A stretch of 23,998 nucleotides of DNA from a virus. The notes under the pieces are model-generated. The model saw only the letters and a program-made list of their open reading frames with translations, made no database searches and had not been told where the DNA came from. The stretch covers positions 1 through 23,998 of IMG/VR virus record IMGVR_UViG_3300010396_000099; one strand, given 5' to 3'. Shown piece after piece: positions 14,464 to 21,099 of this stretch. Every line of letters begins with the position of its first letter. Positions within the stretch are counted from its first letter, which is position 1. Made by a program: the position numbers and the translations under genes.

Positions 14464-14756
14464 GATTTGCGCGCCTCTAGCATCCCGTCAGCGAACGCAT
14501 AGCAGGCCGCAGCGACTTCCTGCGGCGATGTGTAGTCGAGTTCAGCGTAGTTGCAAACATGCGCCATCGACTTTGCCGCGAAGTAGTCGCGCAGCGTCAT
14601 GCCCTGCTCGGTACTTGCCAATTCAGGGTAAATAGTGGGGAATGCGTTCCCACCCATATCTTTCTCGCTCACTTCTTCCTCCAATCCATCCGCAATTTCA
14701 GTCAGACTAGCAAGCTCGTCTAGTGCGCGGCGCTTGCTAGGGGTGAGGGTGCTCAT
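14460..14756 (-). CDS. Ea-type accessory protein
   Basis: This 98-residue protein starts at ATG 14756, one base after the SSB stop; the 49 in-frame codons upstream lie within ssb and are discarded. No good ribosome site is seen, so translation probably depends on coupling to ssb. The C-terminal half, MTLRDYFAAKSMAHV...SPQEVAAACYAFADGMLEAR, is a short module found in many phage early proteins. Biochemical role unknown. Confidence 0.78.
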   Translation of the reverse strand: MSTLTPSKRRALDELASLTEIADGLEEEVSEKDMGGNAFPTIYPELASTEQGMTLRDYFAAKSMAHVCNYAELDYTSPQEVAAACYAFADGMLEARKS

Positions 14757-14757
14757 G

Positions 14758-15171
14758 TCAGAACGGAGGCTCTCCCATGTCGTCAAAATCAGTGGCGACA
14801 TTGCTTGGCTTCCTAGCTTGTGGTGCGGATTGGCGCGGAGCCGAGTTTGCTTCACCTTGCTGTGGCTTCCCGCCTTGGAGTGTGATGTCATCGACGCGCA
14901 CATCGGGCGAAATACGCTTCACGCCGTCCTTTTCCCACTCACGCAATTCGAGCATGCCGTAGACCGTTACTTGCTGGCCCTTGGAAAGGTGCTGCGATAG
15001 CTTTTCGCCGCGCTCGCCCCAGATTTGGCAGCGGAACCAGTTGGTAGTCTTCTTGTCGCCAAAACCAACGTCGGATGCGACATTGAATGAGCAAATAGCT
15101 TTGCCTTGCGGTGTAAATTTCACTTCAGCATTGCCGCCAATGCGCCCATCAAAAGAAATACGATTCATCAT
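14758..15171 (-). CDS. ssb: Single-stranded DNA-binding protein
   Basis: This protein of 137 (or 136) residues can start at either of two adjacent ATGs (15171 and 15168). It has a typical OB fold: NRISFDGRIGGNAEVKFTPQGKAICSFNVAS, then NWFRCQIWGERGEKLSQHLSKGQQVTVYG. A Gln/Pro-rich linker and an acidic tail (DFDDMGEPPF) follow, the tail like the protein-interaction tip of bacterial SSB. It would coat single strands during phage recombination and replication. Encoded directly after the exonuclease, with overlap, in a single-strand-annealing module. Confidence 0.94.
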   Translation of the reverse strand: MMNRISFDGRIGGNAEVKFTPQGKAICSFNVASDVGFGDKKTTNWFRCQIWGERGEKLSQHLSKGQQVTVYGMLELREWEKDGVKRISPDVRVDDITLQGGKPQQGEANSAPRQSAPQARKPSNVATDFDDMGEPPF

Positions 15172-15815
15172 GCAGCCTTTCTAAAAGTTTCAACCATTTT
15201 TTCAATGCGCTTATCAAACGCAACCAGCTTTTCCACCATGTCATCAATAAAGGCATCGTCGCGCTCAATGCGCTTGACGAACAAATCCTTTCCGACTGGC
15301 GCAAGATCGGGCACGTACATGATGAAGTCGCACCACTTGCGGCCCGTAATCCACATGCCGCCCTGCATCTGGTGGATGTATTCGGAAACGTCCTGCGTGT
15401 TCCACATCGTCACGATCTTTTGGCTGTCGATGGGCGCCTTGATTTCGATCAGGCCGTCTTCTGGCATGCCATCAGTCGAATATCCGAAGCGCCTATCGTC
15501 GGTCATCACGAAGCCCGATTCCTCCGCCAGATAGCCCGTTTTGACTTCATAGGCCATGCGCGCCAGCGTTTCCATTTCATGGCCGCGCTCAAGAACCCAT
15601 GCTTTGACTGGCGCACCCATGGGCTTTCCGCTGATTCGCTCAATAGCTAGGTCAGATGCGTAGCGGTCAGATGCTAGGCTTGGATCGCCTGCCTTGCGCT
15701 TTCCCGACCCCTTGGATAGCACTTCAATCGCTTCGCGGAAGCATGAGGCCGTGACCACGCCAGACCGTGCGGCGTGCCATTTTTCTGTACCTTGCTGACA
15801 TTGGACAAAAATCAT
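15168..15815 (-). CDS. YqaJ/lambda-exo family exonuclease
   Basis: This 215-residue protein has the YqaJ viral recombinase pattern: WHAARSGVVTASCF at 13-25, ERGHEMETLAR at 77-86, and the metal centre Asp115 (YSTDGM) and Glu124-x-Lys126 (GLIEIKAP). A Gln motif follows (YIHQMQGGMWITG). It would resect double-stranded ends 5' to 3', leaving 3' tails for the RecT annealase encoded just upstream. The stop overlaps ssb; recT ends three bases before its start. Length is normal. Confidence 0.93.
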   Translation of the reverse strand: MIFVQCQQGTEKWHAARSGVVTASCFREAIEVLSKGSGKRKAGDPSLASDRYASDLAIERISGKPMGAPVKAWVLERGHEMETLARMAYEVKTGYLAEESGFVMTDDRRFGYSTDGMPEDGLIEIKAPIDSQKIVTMWNTQDVSEYIHQMQGGMWITGRKWCDFIMYVPDLAPVGKDLFVKRIERDDAFIDDMVEKLVAFDKRIEKMVETFRKAA

Positions 15816-15818
15816 GGC

Positions 15819-16781
15819 TTACTTCGGCACATATTCCGATTCTTCGGCGGCAACCTCTTTCGCCGGTACGTCAATAGTTCGCCCGTCATCGGCGCGCTGT
15901 TTCATTGCTGCGCGATGGTTGATGATGGCGTTTTTCAGCTTTTCGTAGTCCGCCTTTTGCTTCAGAAGTTGAGCGTTGTTCGCCTTCCAGAATGCCAGGG
16001 CATCGGCATCCGTTGTCGTCTTCAGCGCCTCGACAATCAGCGGAGCAACATCCACCCAATCCGGTCCGCGCTCTTCTGCCTTGAAATCGACGCCTTCCGC
16101 GCCTTCTGTGTTCAGGTGGTGGATGGCTTGGTCAAGGCGGTCAGTCTTCGGCCACAGCTTATATGCGCGCTTAATGACCGTCTTCTTGATCATTTCGCCG
16201 GGGTCGGTTTCCCACGGCCCCTTACTCTTTCCCGCCTTTGCGTTCTTCCACGCATCGGAGCGGTCGCGGATGGCGTAGCATTCATCAATTGTCATCGTAG
16301 TGGTCAGGTATTCGCCGTCTGCGGTCTTTACTACAACATAGGCACCGACGACATTGCCTCGCTCCTTGGAAAACGGGTTAAACGTGTGCGTGGGCGCTTT
16401 GTCGAAGCCGTTCGACTGGAAGACATCATGCTCGCGCACAAGGTCTGCTTGACCCCATTTGATCGAGCCGGAAGCGATTGCAAGATCGAGCAGGCCTAGG
16501 TAGCTGATGTCCAAGCAAATTTTTCCTTTGCGAGGAACCAAATAGCTTTGCCGCTTTGCCGGGTTTAAGCTCAACCCAATAGCGGCAATATTTGTTACGG
16601 CATCAATAACGGATGCTCTGTTACCAGATGCAACAGACAGGGCGTAGTCATTGTTTTGCAAGCATTGAATTGCGAATCCAGCTTCCCGCTCGAAATTTAA
16701 AGACCTGTCCGAAAGAACGGTTAAGAATGCATCTTTTGATGCATATATATCATTCGTGATTAATGCTAATGCGTTTGACAT
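15819..16781 (-). CDS. recT: RecT single-strand annealing protein
   Basis: This 320-residue protein starts at ATG 16781, five bases after AAGGA, which itself overlaps the stop of the HNH gene; eight codons further upstream are excluded. RecT features are clear: AIQCLQNNDYALSVA, SVIDAVTNIAAIGLSLNPAKRQSYLVP, ISYLGLLDLAIASGSI and EMIKKTVIKRAYKLWPKT. It anneals complementary strands and works with the downstream exonuclease and SSB. The acidic C-terminus (EEESEYVPK-like) is usual for such proteins. Confidence 0.93.
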   Translation of the reverse strand: MSNALALITNDIYASKDAFLTVLSDRSLNFEREAGFAIQCLQNNDYALSVASGNRASVIDAVTNIAAIGLSLNPAKRQSYLVPRKGKICLDISYLGLLDLAIASGSIKWGQADLVREHDVFQSNGFDKAPTHTFNPFSKERGNVVGAYVVVKTADGEYLTTTMTIDECYAIRDRSDAWKNAKAGKSKGPWETDPGEMIKKTVIKRAYKLWPKTDRLDQAIHHLNTEGAEGVDFKAEERGPDWVDVAPLIVEALKTTTDADALAFWKANNAQLLKQKADYEKLKNAIINHRAAMKQRADDGRTIDVPAKEVAAEESEYVPK

Positions 16782-16789
16782 AGTTTTCC

Positions 16790-17332
16790 TTAAATGTGTT
16801 TCCATGTTCTGCGATGCTGAATATCTCGGATTGTTGCATCTGATATTTTGTAAATGCGAGAAATTTCAAGAAAAGGGGTTTTTTCTTCTATCTTTGCTCG
16901 AATGCCAAAAACCTGATTGGCGGTAAGTTTTGCTGCTCTTGCTTTTTCGCCATTTAGTATGGTTCCATGTTTGAGCTTATCTGCATGGTTATTTGCCTTG
17001 GTATCCCAGCGCAGGTTTTCTAGGCGGTTGTTTCTTTTGTCGCCGTCGTTATGGCAAGCATCCATACAAGCTGGGCGCGGACCAACAAAGGCGAGCAATA
17101 CCATTTGATGCAAATATCCCTTTTTGCACTTTCCATCTTTCCACAGATTTACGCCCCAATAGCCCTTGCCCACCACTCCCGGAGAGATAGCGCGTCCGTG
17201 GACAGTTTGACGTTTCAGGCCAAAAGAAACACGATCTAGAGAGCGTATGTTTCCCCAATTGCTGATTTCATAGATTCCCTCGTAACCAACAATCGGCAAC
17301 CATTTTTCATTGCTTACATTTTCGTTATTCAT
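16790..17332 (-). CDS. NUMOD4-HNH homing endonuclease
   Basis: This 180-residue protein starts at ATG 17332, overlapping the stop of the 69-residue gene, with GAGGT upstream. Residues about 10-35 are NUMOD4 (EKWLPIVGYEGIYEISNWG, then IRSLDR). The HNH core follows at about 73-108 (LHQMVLLAFVGP, DACHNDGDKRNNRLENLRWDTK). The C-terminus is a HTH-like DNA-binding region (KLTANQVFGIRAKI...DATIRDIQHRRTW). It would cut a phage allele lacking it and spread by repair. It sits immediately upstream of recT without an intron and its stop overlaps the recT ribosome site. Confidence 0.92.
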   Translation of the reverse strand: MNNENVSNEKWLPIVGYEGIYEISNWGNIRSLDRVSFGLKRQTVHGRAISPGVVGKGYWGVNLWKDGKCKKGYLHQMVLLAFVGPRPACMDACHNDGDKRNNRLENLRWDTKANNHADKLKHGTILNGEKARAAKLTANQVFGIRAKIEEKTPFLEISRIYKISDATIRDIQHRRTWKHI

Positions 17333-17541
17333 CACCGCACCTCACAAGACCCAATAGGCTCGCCGCAATACCTCTGCGCAACAGGAATAACAACCATCAG
17401 CAGAACCACCAGGACAGCCCACAGGATGTAAACTGGCTTGGGGCTAGGCTCTGTCGGTATGCGCTGCCAGTGCAGAATAGGCTTCGACTTGGAGCGGTCA
17501 GCGCGGCGCATGGCGGACTTTATTGTTTGTTTGGCGTTCAT
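17332..17541 (-). CDS. Small single-pass membrane protein
   Basis: This 69-residue protein has a basic N-terminus (NAKQTIKSAMRRADRSKSK), one strong hydrophobic helix (about residues 38-55, YILWAVLVVLLMVVIPVA) and a short Cys-containing end. ATG 17541 follows the same GGAACCCATCATG leader as the gene starting at 11473. Function unknown. Confidence 0.75.
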   Translation of the reverse strand: MNAKQTIKSAMRRADRSKSKPILHWQRIPTEPSPKPVYILWAVLVVLLMVVIPVAQRYCGEPIGSCEVR

Positions 17542-17558
17542 GATGGGTTCCTTTTAAA

Positions 17559-17834
17559 TTATGAAATTCCGCCATCTGCAAACAGTTTTGCATCTGCATT
17601 AGGACGTGCCTTTACCTTCAATGATTCGCTTTTGCCACCACAAATCCCGTTATGGATGAACCCAGCAGAAACTATCTTCGCTCCAAGATAAGGACGGTGC
17701 CAGCTTCTGTCTTGGGGAAAGCCGCTGCGAATAGCGCAAATGTGCTCAAACATCATTGCGTGCACAATGCAGTCAGGAAAGACAAAAATAAGCTCTTTGC
17801 CGCCAGCTTCAATCACGATGTATTTCATCTGCAT
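17559..17834 (-). CDS. Conserved phage early protein
   Basis: This 91-residue protein starts at ATG 17834, six bases after GAGGGG. Beta-rich sequence (MKYIVIEAGGKELIFVFPD...VHAMMFEH, then AKIVSAGFI and SLKVKARPN) matches a small family I recall from proteobacterial phages, with a conserved VSAGF and a Gly/Ser-rich turn before LxVKxRP. No enzymatic motif; role unknown. Confidence 0.8.
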   Translation of the reverse strand: MQMKYIVIEAGGKELIFVFPDCIVHAMMFEHICAIRSGFPQDRSWHRPYLGAKIVSAGFIHNGICGGKSESLKVKARPNADAKLFADGGIS

Positions 17835-17837
17835 GGC

Positions 17838-18494
17838 TTACCCCTCCCCGCTATCTGGTGCGGCGAAGCACTGCCGAATTTGACCAAGAAAAATCAATGT
17901 GGATGCGACGGTGTAATTACCGCCTTTTCGAATGCTGTCGATCAAAGAATCTAGTAAGTCGATTCCTTCGGAGAGGCCGCCTTCTGGCACGGCGGCTTGC
18001 GCTGGCTGTTGGGCGGCATCCTTCGCTTCAGCAGTGCGCTTCCATGCCATCATGCCGCCGTAGTAGCGCTCAATTTCCTCTGCGGCTGCGCGCATCGTGT
18101 CGGCGTAGTCATTGTGGCTGTAGCCAGGATTTGAAGCGTATTCCAACAAGCGTGTGGATATGTCAGTCGGGTTACGCGGCTCTTGCGCTGGCTGTGCGAG
18201 CGATTGCCTGAGAGAATCACGCAACCGGATAATTTCATCCGAAGCTGCGCACATCAACAAATCGGCTTCTTCATACAGGCGAGGATCATCATGTTCACGC
18301 AGCAGCGTTGCAATGTCGCCCTTTTCAAGCTGATGCTGCCCCGCCTTCCCACGCCCTGCCGCAAGACCGGCTTCGTAGCAGAGGGTGCCGTATTGCTTGA
18401 GAGCGTCTTCAGTGTAACGAATCCAACCAGACGGCATGCAAATCGGGTCGGGGTTTGGTAATTCAGGAAAACGAAGTTCTGGCTTGGTGGTCAT
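17838..18494 (-). CDS. Modular accessory protein, paralogue of the 351-residue protein
   Basis: This 218-residue protein starts at ATG 18494 with GAGG upstream. It shares YGTLCYEAGLAAGRG, QSLAQPAQEP, AQQPAQAAVP and the C-terminal AAPDSG block with the product of 11725-12780. Its unique parts are helical (IATLLREHDDPRLYEEADLLM, MRAAAEEIERYYGGMMAWKRTAEA and a C-terminal LLDSLIDSIRKGG). The last of these resembles other Ea-type proteins. The near-identical linker DNA suggests module exchange with the larger paralogue. Function unknown. Confidence 0.8.
   Translation of the reverse strand: MTTKPELRFPELPNPDPICMPSGWIRYTEDALKQYGTLCYEAGLAAGRGKAGQHQLEKGDIATLLREHDDPRLYEEADLLMCAASDEIIRLRDSLRQSLAQPAQEPRNPTDISTRLLEYASNPGYSHNDYADTMRAAAEEIERYYGGMMAWKRTAEAKDAAQQPAQAAVPEGGLSEGIDLLDSLIDSIRKGGNYTVASTLIFLGQIRQCFAAPDSGEG
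18336..18392. repeat. 57-base repeat, second copy of 12610-12666
   Basis: Two mismatches from 12610-12666, in the same place in the paralogous gene (N-terminal block). Same orientation in the window, about 5.7 kb apart, so recombination between them would delete the intervening exo-recT-ssb module. Confidence 0.88.
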
Positions 18495-18679
18495 TTGGTG
18501 GCCTCTTGAACTTTAGTTGCAGGATAAAATCTAGAGGGTGACCAGTCGCAGCGTTTGTCTGACTCAACATGCCCAAAAATTGCTTTGCATCTTGGGATAT
18601 GTGCGCAATCGCCACACGTTAGGCCCTGCGGCAAATTCATCTTGTCTTCGTCTGCTGGGTCGTAGTTGAGCGCGGTCAT
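18491..18679 (-). CDS. Small Cys-rich phage protein
   Basis: This 62-residue protein starts at ATG 18679. NLPQGLTCGDCAHIPRCKAIFGHVESDKRCDWSP matches a short phage family whose four Cys (CxxC...C...C) probably bind zinc. The start region GGAGCAAACCAAATGACCGC is identical over 20 bases to the start of the gene at 12780, an exchanged initiation cassette. The stop overlaps the next gene. Confidence 0.82.
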   Translation of the reverse strand: MTALNYDPADEDKMNLPQGLTCGDCAHIPRCKAIFGHVESDKRCDWSPSRFYPATKVQEATK

Positions 18680-18710
18680 TTGGTTTGCTCCAATCCGTAA
18701 TTTTCATTTA

Positions 18711-18992
18711 TCACAATCCTTCACTTTCTGCCGCTTCGGCTGCGAATAGTAGGGCCATGAAACGCTCAACCTGCCCCTTTTCGCCCCTTGAAAACCATAC
18801 GGGCGCCTTATTTTCTGGACAAAGCATACTTCCAAAATAATCCCTCGCTTTGCCATGCATCGCGCCCTCAGCTTTATCGCACGCCCAGCACGCAAAAGGT
18901 TTCTTTTTGTCGCCACTTGGTAGTACACAAGGGTCGTGCTTAGCCGATAAATGCTCCATCGCCGCCTTGCGCAAAATTTCGGAGATTTTCAT
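18711..18992 (-). CDS. Conserved phage early protein
   Basis: This 93-residue protein is placed at ATG 18992 because MKISEILRKAAMEHLSA is a complete, familiar phage N-terminus. An in-frame ATG at 19046 exists and is coupled to a tiny upstream frame (TAATG), so the longer form is not excluded. The middle has CWACDKAEG and SMLCPENK, possible metal ligands; the C-terminus (VERFMALLFAAEAAE) is helical. Function unknown. Confidence 0.75.
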   Translation of the reverse strand: MKISEILRKAAMEHLSAKHDPCVLPSGDKKKPFACWACDKAEGAMHGKARDYFGSMLCPENKAPVWFSRGEKGQVERFMALLFAAEAAESEGL

Positions 18993-19045
18993 CCCATCAC
19001 CCCACAAAAACAAACACAAGCCAAGATCAGCGCCACGCATAGCCA

Positions 19046-19096
19046 TTAGTGACGGTCGAAGAAGTCGCCGTGTTGGCCGAAGAGTAGTTTAGACAC
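19046..19096 (-). CDS. Possible 16-residue peptide (MSKLLFGQHGDFFDRH)
   Basis: GTG 19096 lies seven bases after GGAGGG, within the end of the 46-residue gene, and the stop overlaps an ATG (TAATG). Very short frames like this occur by chance. It is listed because ribosome site, start overlap and stop overlap all fit. It may act only as a coupling leader. Confidence 0.3.
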   Translation of the reverse strand: MSKLLFGQHGDFFDRH

Positions 19097-19229
19097 GCGG
19101 CATCCCTCCAAAAACAGCCTCAAGCACCAGCACGCCGAGAATCACAGCAACGACGATGACAGACCATATTGCTTCCGCTCTCATTCTGCGGTGCCGGCTC
19201 TCCATCCAGGCCTCGTTGTCGCGGTTCAT
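19089..19229 (-). CDS. 46-residue membrane protein
   Basis: ATG 19229 overlaps the TGA of the gene above (ATGA). The product has a charged N-terminal third (NRDNEAWMESRHRRMRAEA) and one hydrophobic helix (WSVIVVAVILGVLVLEAVFGG). The layout of a basic start then a single membrane span resembles many short phage membrane proteins. Coupling and composition support it as genuine. Confidence 0.65.
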   Translation of the reverse strand: MNRDNEAWMESRHRRMRAEAIWSVIVVAVILGVLVLEAVFGGMPRV

Positions 19230-19525
19230 GATTTCACGCACTCAAGGAGCCAATCAACCGATTCCCGATCCATGCCGGGCATTACCGGCAATACGGTATC
19301 TTCTGGGACGGCATCAATCCACTCAAGCGCAGCACAAAGAGCTTCTACGAGCGCCTCATGGTTGTTGACGGCCTTGACGATGAGGGCGGCGTTAGCCTTT
19401 GCGGTTTCGTGCCCAGCAATGCCAACTCCATTAACCTGAACGGTTTCCAGACAATCGCCGCCACGCGCCCCATGCGCAACCATGTCTCCGTACTTATCGA
19501 AACTCCACGGCAATTTCGTATGCAT
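19226..19525 (-). CDS. HTKLPW-family phage protein
   Basis: This 99-residue protein starts at ATG 19525, three bases after a strong TAGGAGGG ribosome site. It opens with HTKLPWSFDKYG and has KANAALIVKAVNNHEALVEALCAALEW, the signature of a very common phage early family (HTPxPW at the start; AxANAxxIVxAxNxHExLxxAL later). A second member is at 21304-21603. Function unknown. It is the first gene after the 1.4-kb structured region and its ribosome site lies at the end of that RNA. Confidence 0.85.
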   Translation of the reverse strand: MHTKLPWSFDKYGDMVAHGARGGDCLETVQVNGVGIAGHETAKANAALIVKAVNNHEALVEALCAALEWIDAVPEDTVLPVMPGMDRESVDWLLECVKS

Positions 19526-20078
19526 ATTCCCTCCTAGTTGAATTCATGCCGGTTACCTTCGTCCGGCGATCCCCCTCGCAAGAGGGAACGGGTGGGCTTC
19601 GTCGATTACCATCTCGCCCAGCGGTCAAATTCGGACTAAACAGCGCGCCGGGTCGCCGTTGATATAGCCCTGCGGTCTGGTGGCCGCATCGCCTTGAGCA
19701 AACTTCGGTCTTGGCGCGTAGTTTTTATGCCGGGCACGTCTCCGGCGCGGGCTTCCGCCGCCGTGATGCCATCCATAGTCCGGTTACACACATTTGACGA
19801 GCAACTACCGGCAAGAGTCTCGTGTTGGTGGCTGGCGCTGAACTCCGGCATATTCCAGTTCTAGATACGTCAGCTCGAACAAGCGCCCGGGATAACTATC
19901 GCTCTTGCATCAGCCTGCACATTCACCAACAAAGCAAACGTCTGGACGCGACTTCCAGATATCTACCGGGGCGATATCGACTCCCGGCGTCTTGGCCCGC
20001 GCATACGCGCTATTCTTGTTCGGGTTGCAGCCTGCGCTTACAGGCTTCATTTGCTTTCTTGGTGCTGCTTTCCAACAA

Positions 20079-20158
20079 AGTAGGGTGCTGGACTCGAACC
20101 AGCATCTCTCAGAGGGGGATAATCCGGCTAAGGCTCTATCCAATTGGGCTACCCCTAC
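20079..20158 (-). tRNA. tRNA-like sequence, degenerate or tRNA-derived
   Basis: Minus-strand features: acceptor GTAGGGG/ACCCTAC with one mismatch; TA at positions 8-9; a D-arm AATTGGATAGAGC with one mismatch in its stem; a perfect T-arm GCTGG-TTCGAGT-CCAGC. The 29 bases between the D- and T-arms contain a possible CTC/GAG variable-arm hairpin but no good anticodon stem, so I assign no amino acid. No CCA is encoded, and the acceptor helix continues outward as a 14-bp perfect helix (20072-20085/20153-20166). It is probably a tRNA-derived domain of the larger RNA; a real tRNA cannot be excluded. Confidence 0.5.
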
Positions 20159-20167
20159 TTTGTTGGC

Positions 20168-20188
20168 CCTCGCACTAACGCGGCGAGG
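20168..20188 (-). repeat. RNA module 1: hairpin plus GAGGGCCAACA
   Basis: Six-base-pair hairpin CCTCGC/GCGAGG with a nine-base loop containing GTTAG, running into GAGGGCCAACA and the tRNA-capped helix on the minus strand. The 12-base string TGTTGGCCCTCG on the plus strand is at 20161-20172. Confidence 0.7.
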
Positions 20189-20368
20189 TTTAACGTGTTG
20201 TGGCGGCTCGATTAACTGCCGCGCTCTATATTTCGCTACACTGACGCACCCACTTCCTCGCAGCACTCACGTCTTCGAGACGATGTTTCACCAACATTAA
20301 ATTGTTTTCAGCGTCGGGACTACAACCACCCGATATTTAGCTCGCGCCGAAAACAATTCAATGTTGGC

Positions 20369-20388
20369 CCTCGTCTATCGTGCGAAGG
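20369..20388 (-). repeat. RNA module 2: hairpin plus GAGGGCCAACA
   Basis: Hairpin CCT(T)CG/CGAGG with a bulged T and a nine-base loop containing GATAG, followed on the minus strand by GAGGGCCAACA and a 19-bp helix (one G-U) closed by 20291-20309. Plus-strand string TGTTGGCCCTCG at 20362-20373. Confidence 0.7.
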
Positions 20389-20647
20389 CCACTTCTAACG
20401 TGCTGCCTCTTTCTTCGGCTAGTTTCGGCGGCAAGCGTGGCCTACGCTCCCGGAACGGCATGGCCTTAGATCATCAACAAGGAAACGGGCTACTATCAGG
20501 GAGCCTTCGAATCAGGCCTATGCACAACCGCTATCCCCCATTGGCACCTGAAATACAACTGAATCAGATGACATTCCCGGACAGAAGGCATTACGTGGGT
20601 CCCTGAAAACAAACTCAGCTATGACGGGAGTAACCCGCTTCCTTGTT

Positions 20648-20678
20648 GGCCCTCGCGCCTATCATTTGCGCAAGGGCC
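20648..20678 (-). repeat. RNA module 3: 11-bp hairpin plus GAGGGCCAACA
   Basis: GGCCCTTGCGC pairs with GCGCGAGGGCC (one U-G on the minus strand) around a nine-base loop containing GATAG. The 3' arm overlaps GAGGGCCAACA and then the helix closed by 20474-20489. Plus-strand string TGTTGGCCCTCG at 20644-20655. Confidence 0.7.
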
Positions 20679-20923
20679 GGTTTGCAAGTTTTTTTGAATT
20701 CTTAATCCTCAAGTATTTCGGCTTAGCCGTCGCGCCTACTACCCGTGCCAGACAGTAGGCGCACCATCTGCTTAGATCGCTTGTTCTGCCGGCAGGCGAT
20801 GGCCGCAAAGTCACCCCTGCGCGTATTGTCTGGATTAGCGCCTCCTTGACCCTTGGCACAGGGAATTGGTCCTATCCAATAGAGGCAATGCCAGACTGAG
20901 AAAAGAATCATGTGTTGCAGTCC

Positions 20924-21067
20924 TTAGTTACAATATTTCTTCGTCCGCAAATCCCATCCAAGCTGCCGGCGCATCTCTTCGATTGACTGTGGCGGCTTAT
21001 GCTCTGCCACGCGCTGGCCGAGGTATTGGCGTACTTGCTCTTTGGTTGGCTTCGCTGTGGCTTGCAT
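20924..21067 (-). CDS. Small phage early protein
   Basis: This 47-residue protein starts at ATG 21067, six bases after AGGAG; the longer frame is rejected. QATAKPTKEQVRQYLGQRVAEHKPPQSIEEMRRQLGW is a short basic helical protein of a type I recall from other phages, with a conserved PP.S.EE.RR.LGW end. It may be DNA-binding by charge; no proven role. Last gene before the structured RNA region. Confidence 0.78.
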   Translation of the reverse strand: MQATAKPTKEQVRQYLGQRVAEHKPPQSIEEMRRQLGWDLRTKKYCN

Positions 21068-21099
21068 GGCTGGCTCCTGATTGGTTTGGCTTGGTGGGG

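Larger units (their letters stand above)
19526..20923 (-). ncRNA. Candidate large structured non-coding RNA (GOLLD/ROOL-like setting)
   Basis: About 1.4 kb without a credible gene inside an otherwise packed operon; exact RNA ends are unknown. Long helices pair 20634-20649 with 20474-20489, 20349-20367 with 20291-20309, 20153-20166 with 20072-20085, and 20048-20064 with 19924-19940. Further hairpins are 20734-20740/20754-20760, 20719-20729, 20865-20880 and 19811-19817/19902-19908. The first three helices are each preceded, on the minus strand, by a small hairpin and GAGGGCCAACA. In four helices a plus-strand A-C pair becomes G-U on the minus strand, so the minus strand is the RNA. A tRNA-like module sits inside one helix. 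Large ornate phage RNAs near tRNAs are known (GOLLD, ROOL); I cannot assign the family. Confidence 0.72.

Noticed and set aside
15774-16499. 241-codon open frame on the plus strand
   Set aside because: It is antisense to recT, which has clear family motifs and a ribosome site; the frame has no ribosome site and no protein character.
12156-18015. CRISPR-like array from the repeated linker blocks
   Set aside because: The repeats are few, lie within coding sequence, encode the same peptide linker and are not regularly spaced.
19636-19851. 71-codon minus-strand frame at the end of the structured region
   Set aside because: Basic, low-information product without a ribosome site; it crosses helices of the RNA.
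20648-20696. Plus-strand terminator (hairpin followed by TTTTTTT)
   Set aside because: Ten bases separate hairpin and T-run, no plus-strand gene ends here, and the hairpin is one of three repeats of the minus-strand RNA module.
20662-20911. Two overlapping minus-strand frames of about 60 codons in the structured region
   Set aside because: They lack ribosome sites, overlap each other in different frames and cross strong hairpins; best explained as open by chance in GC-rich RNA.
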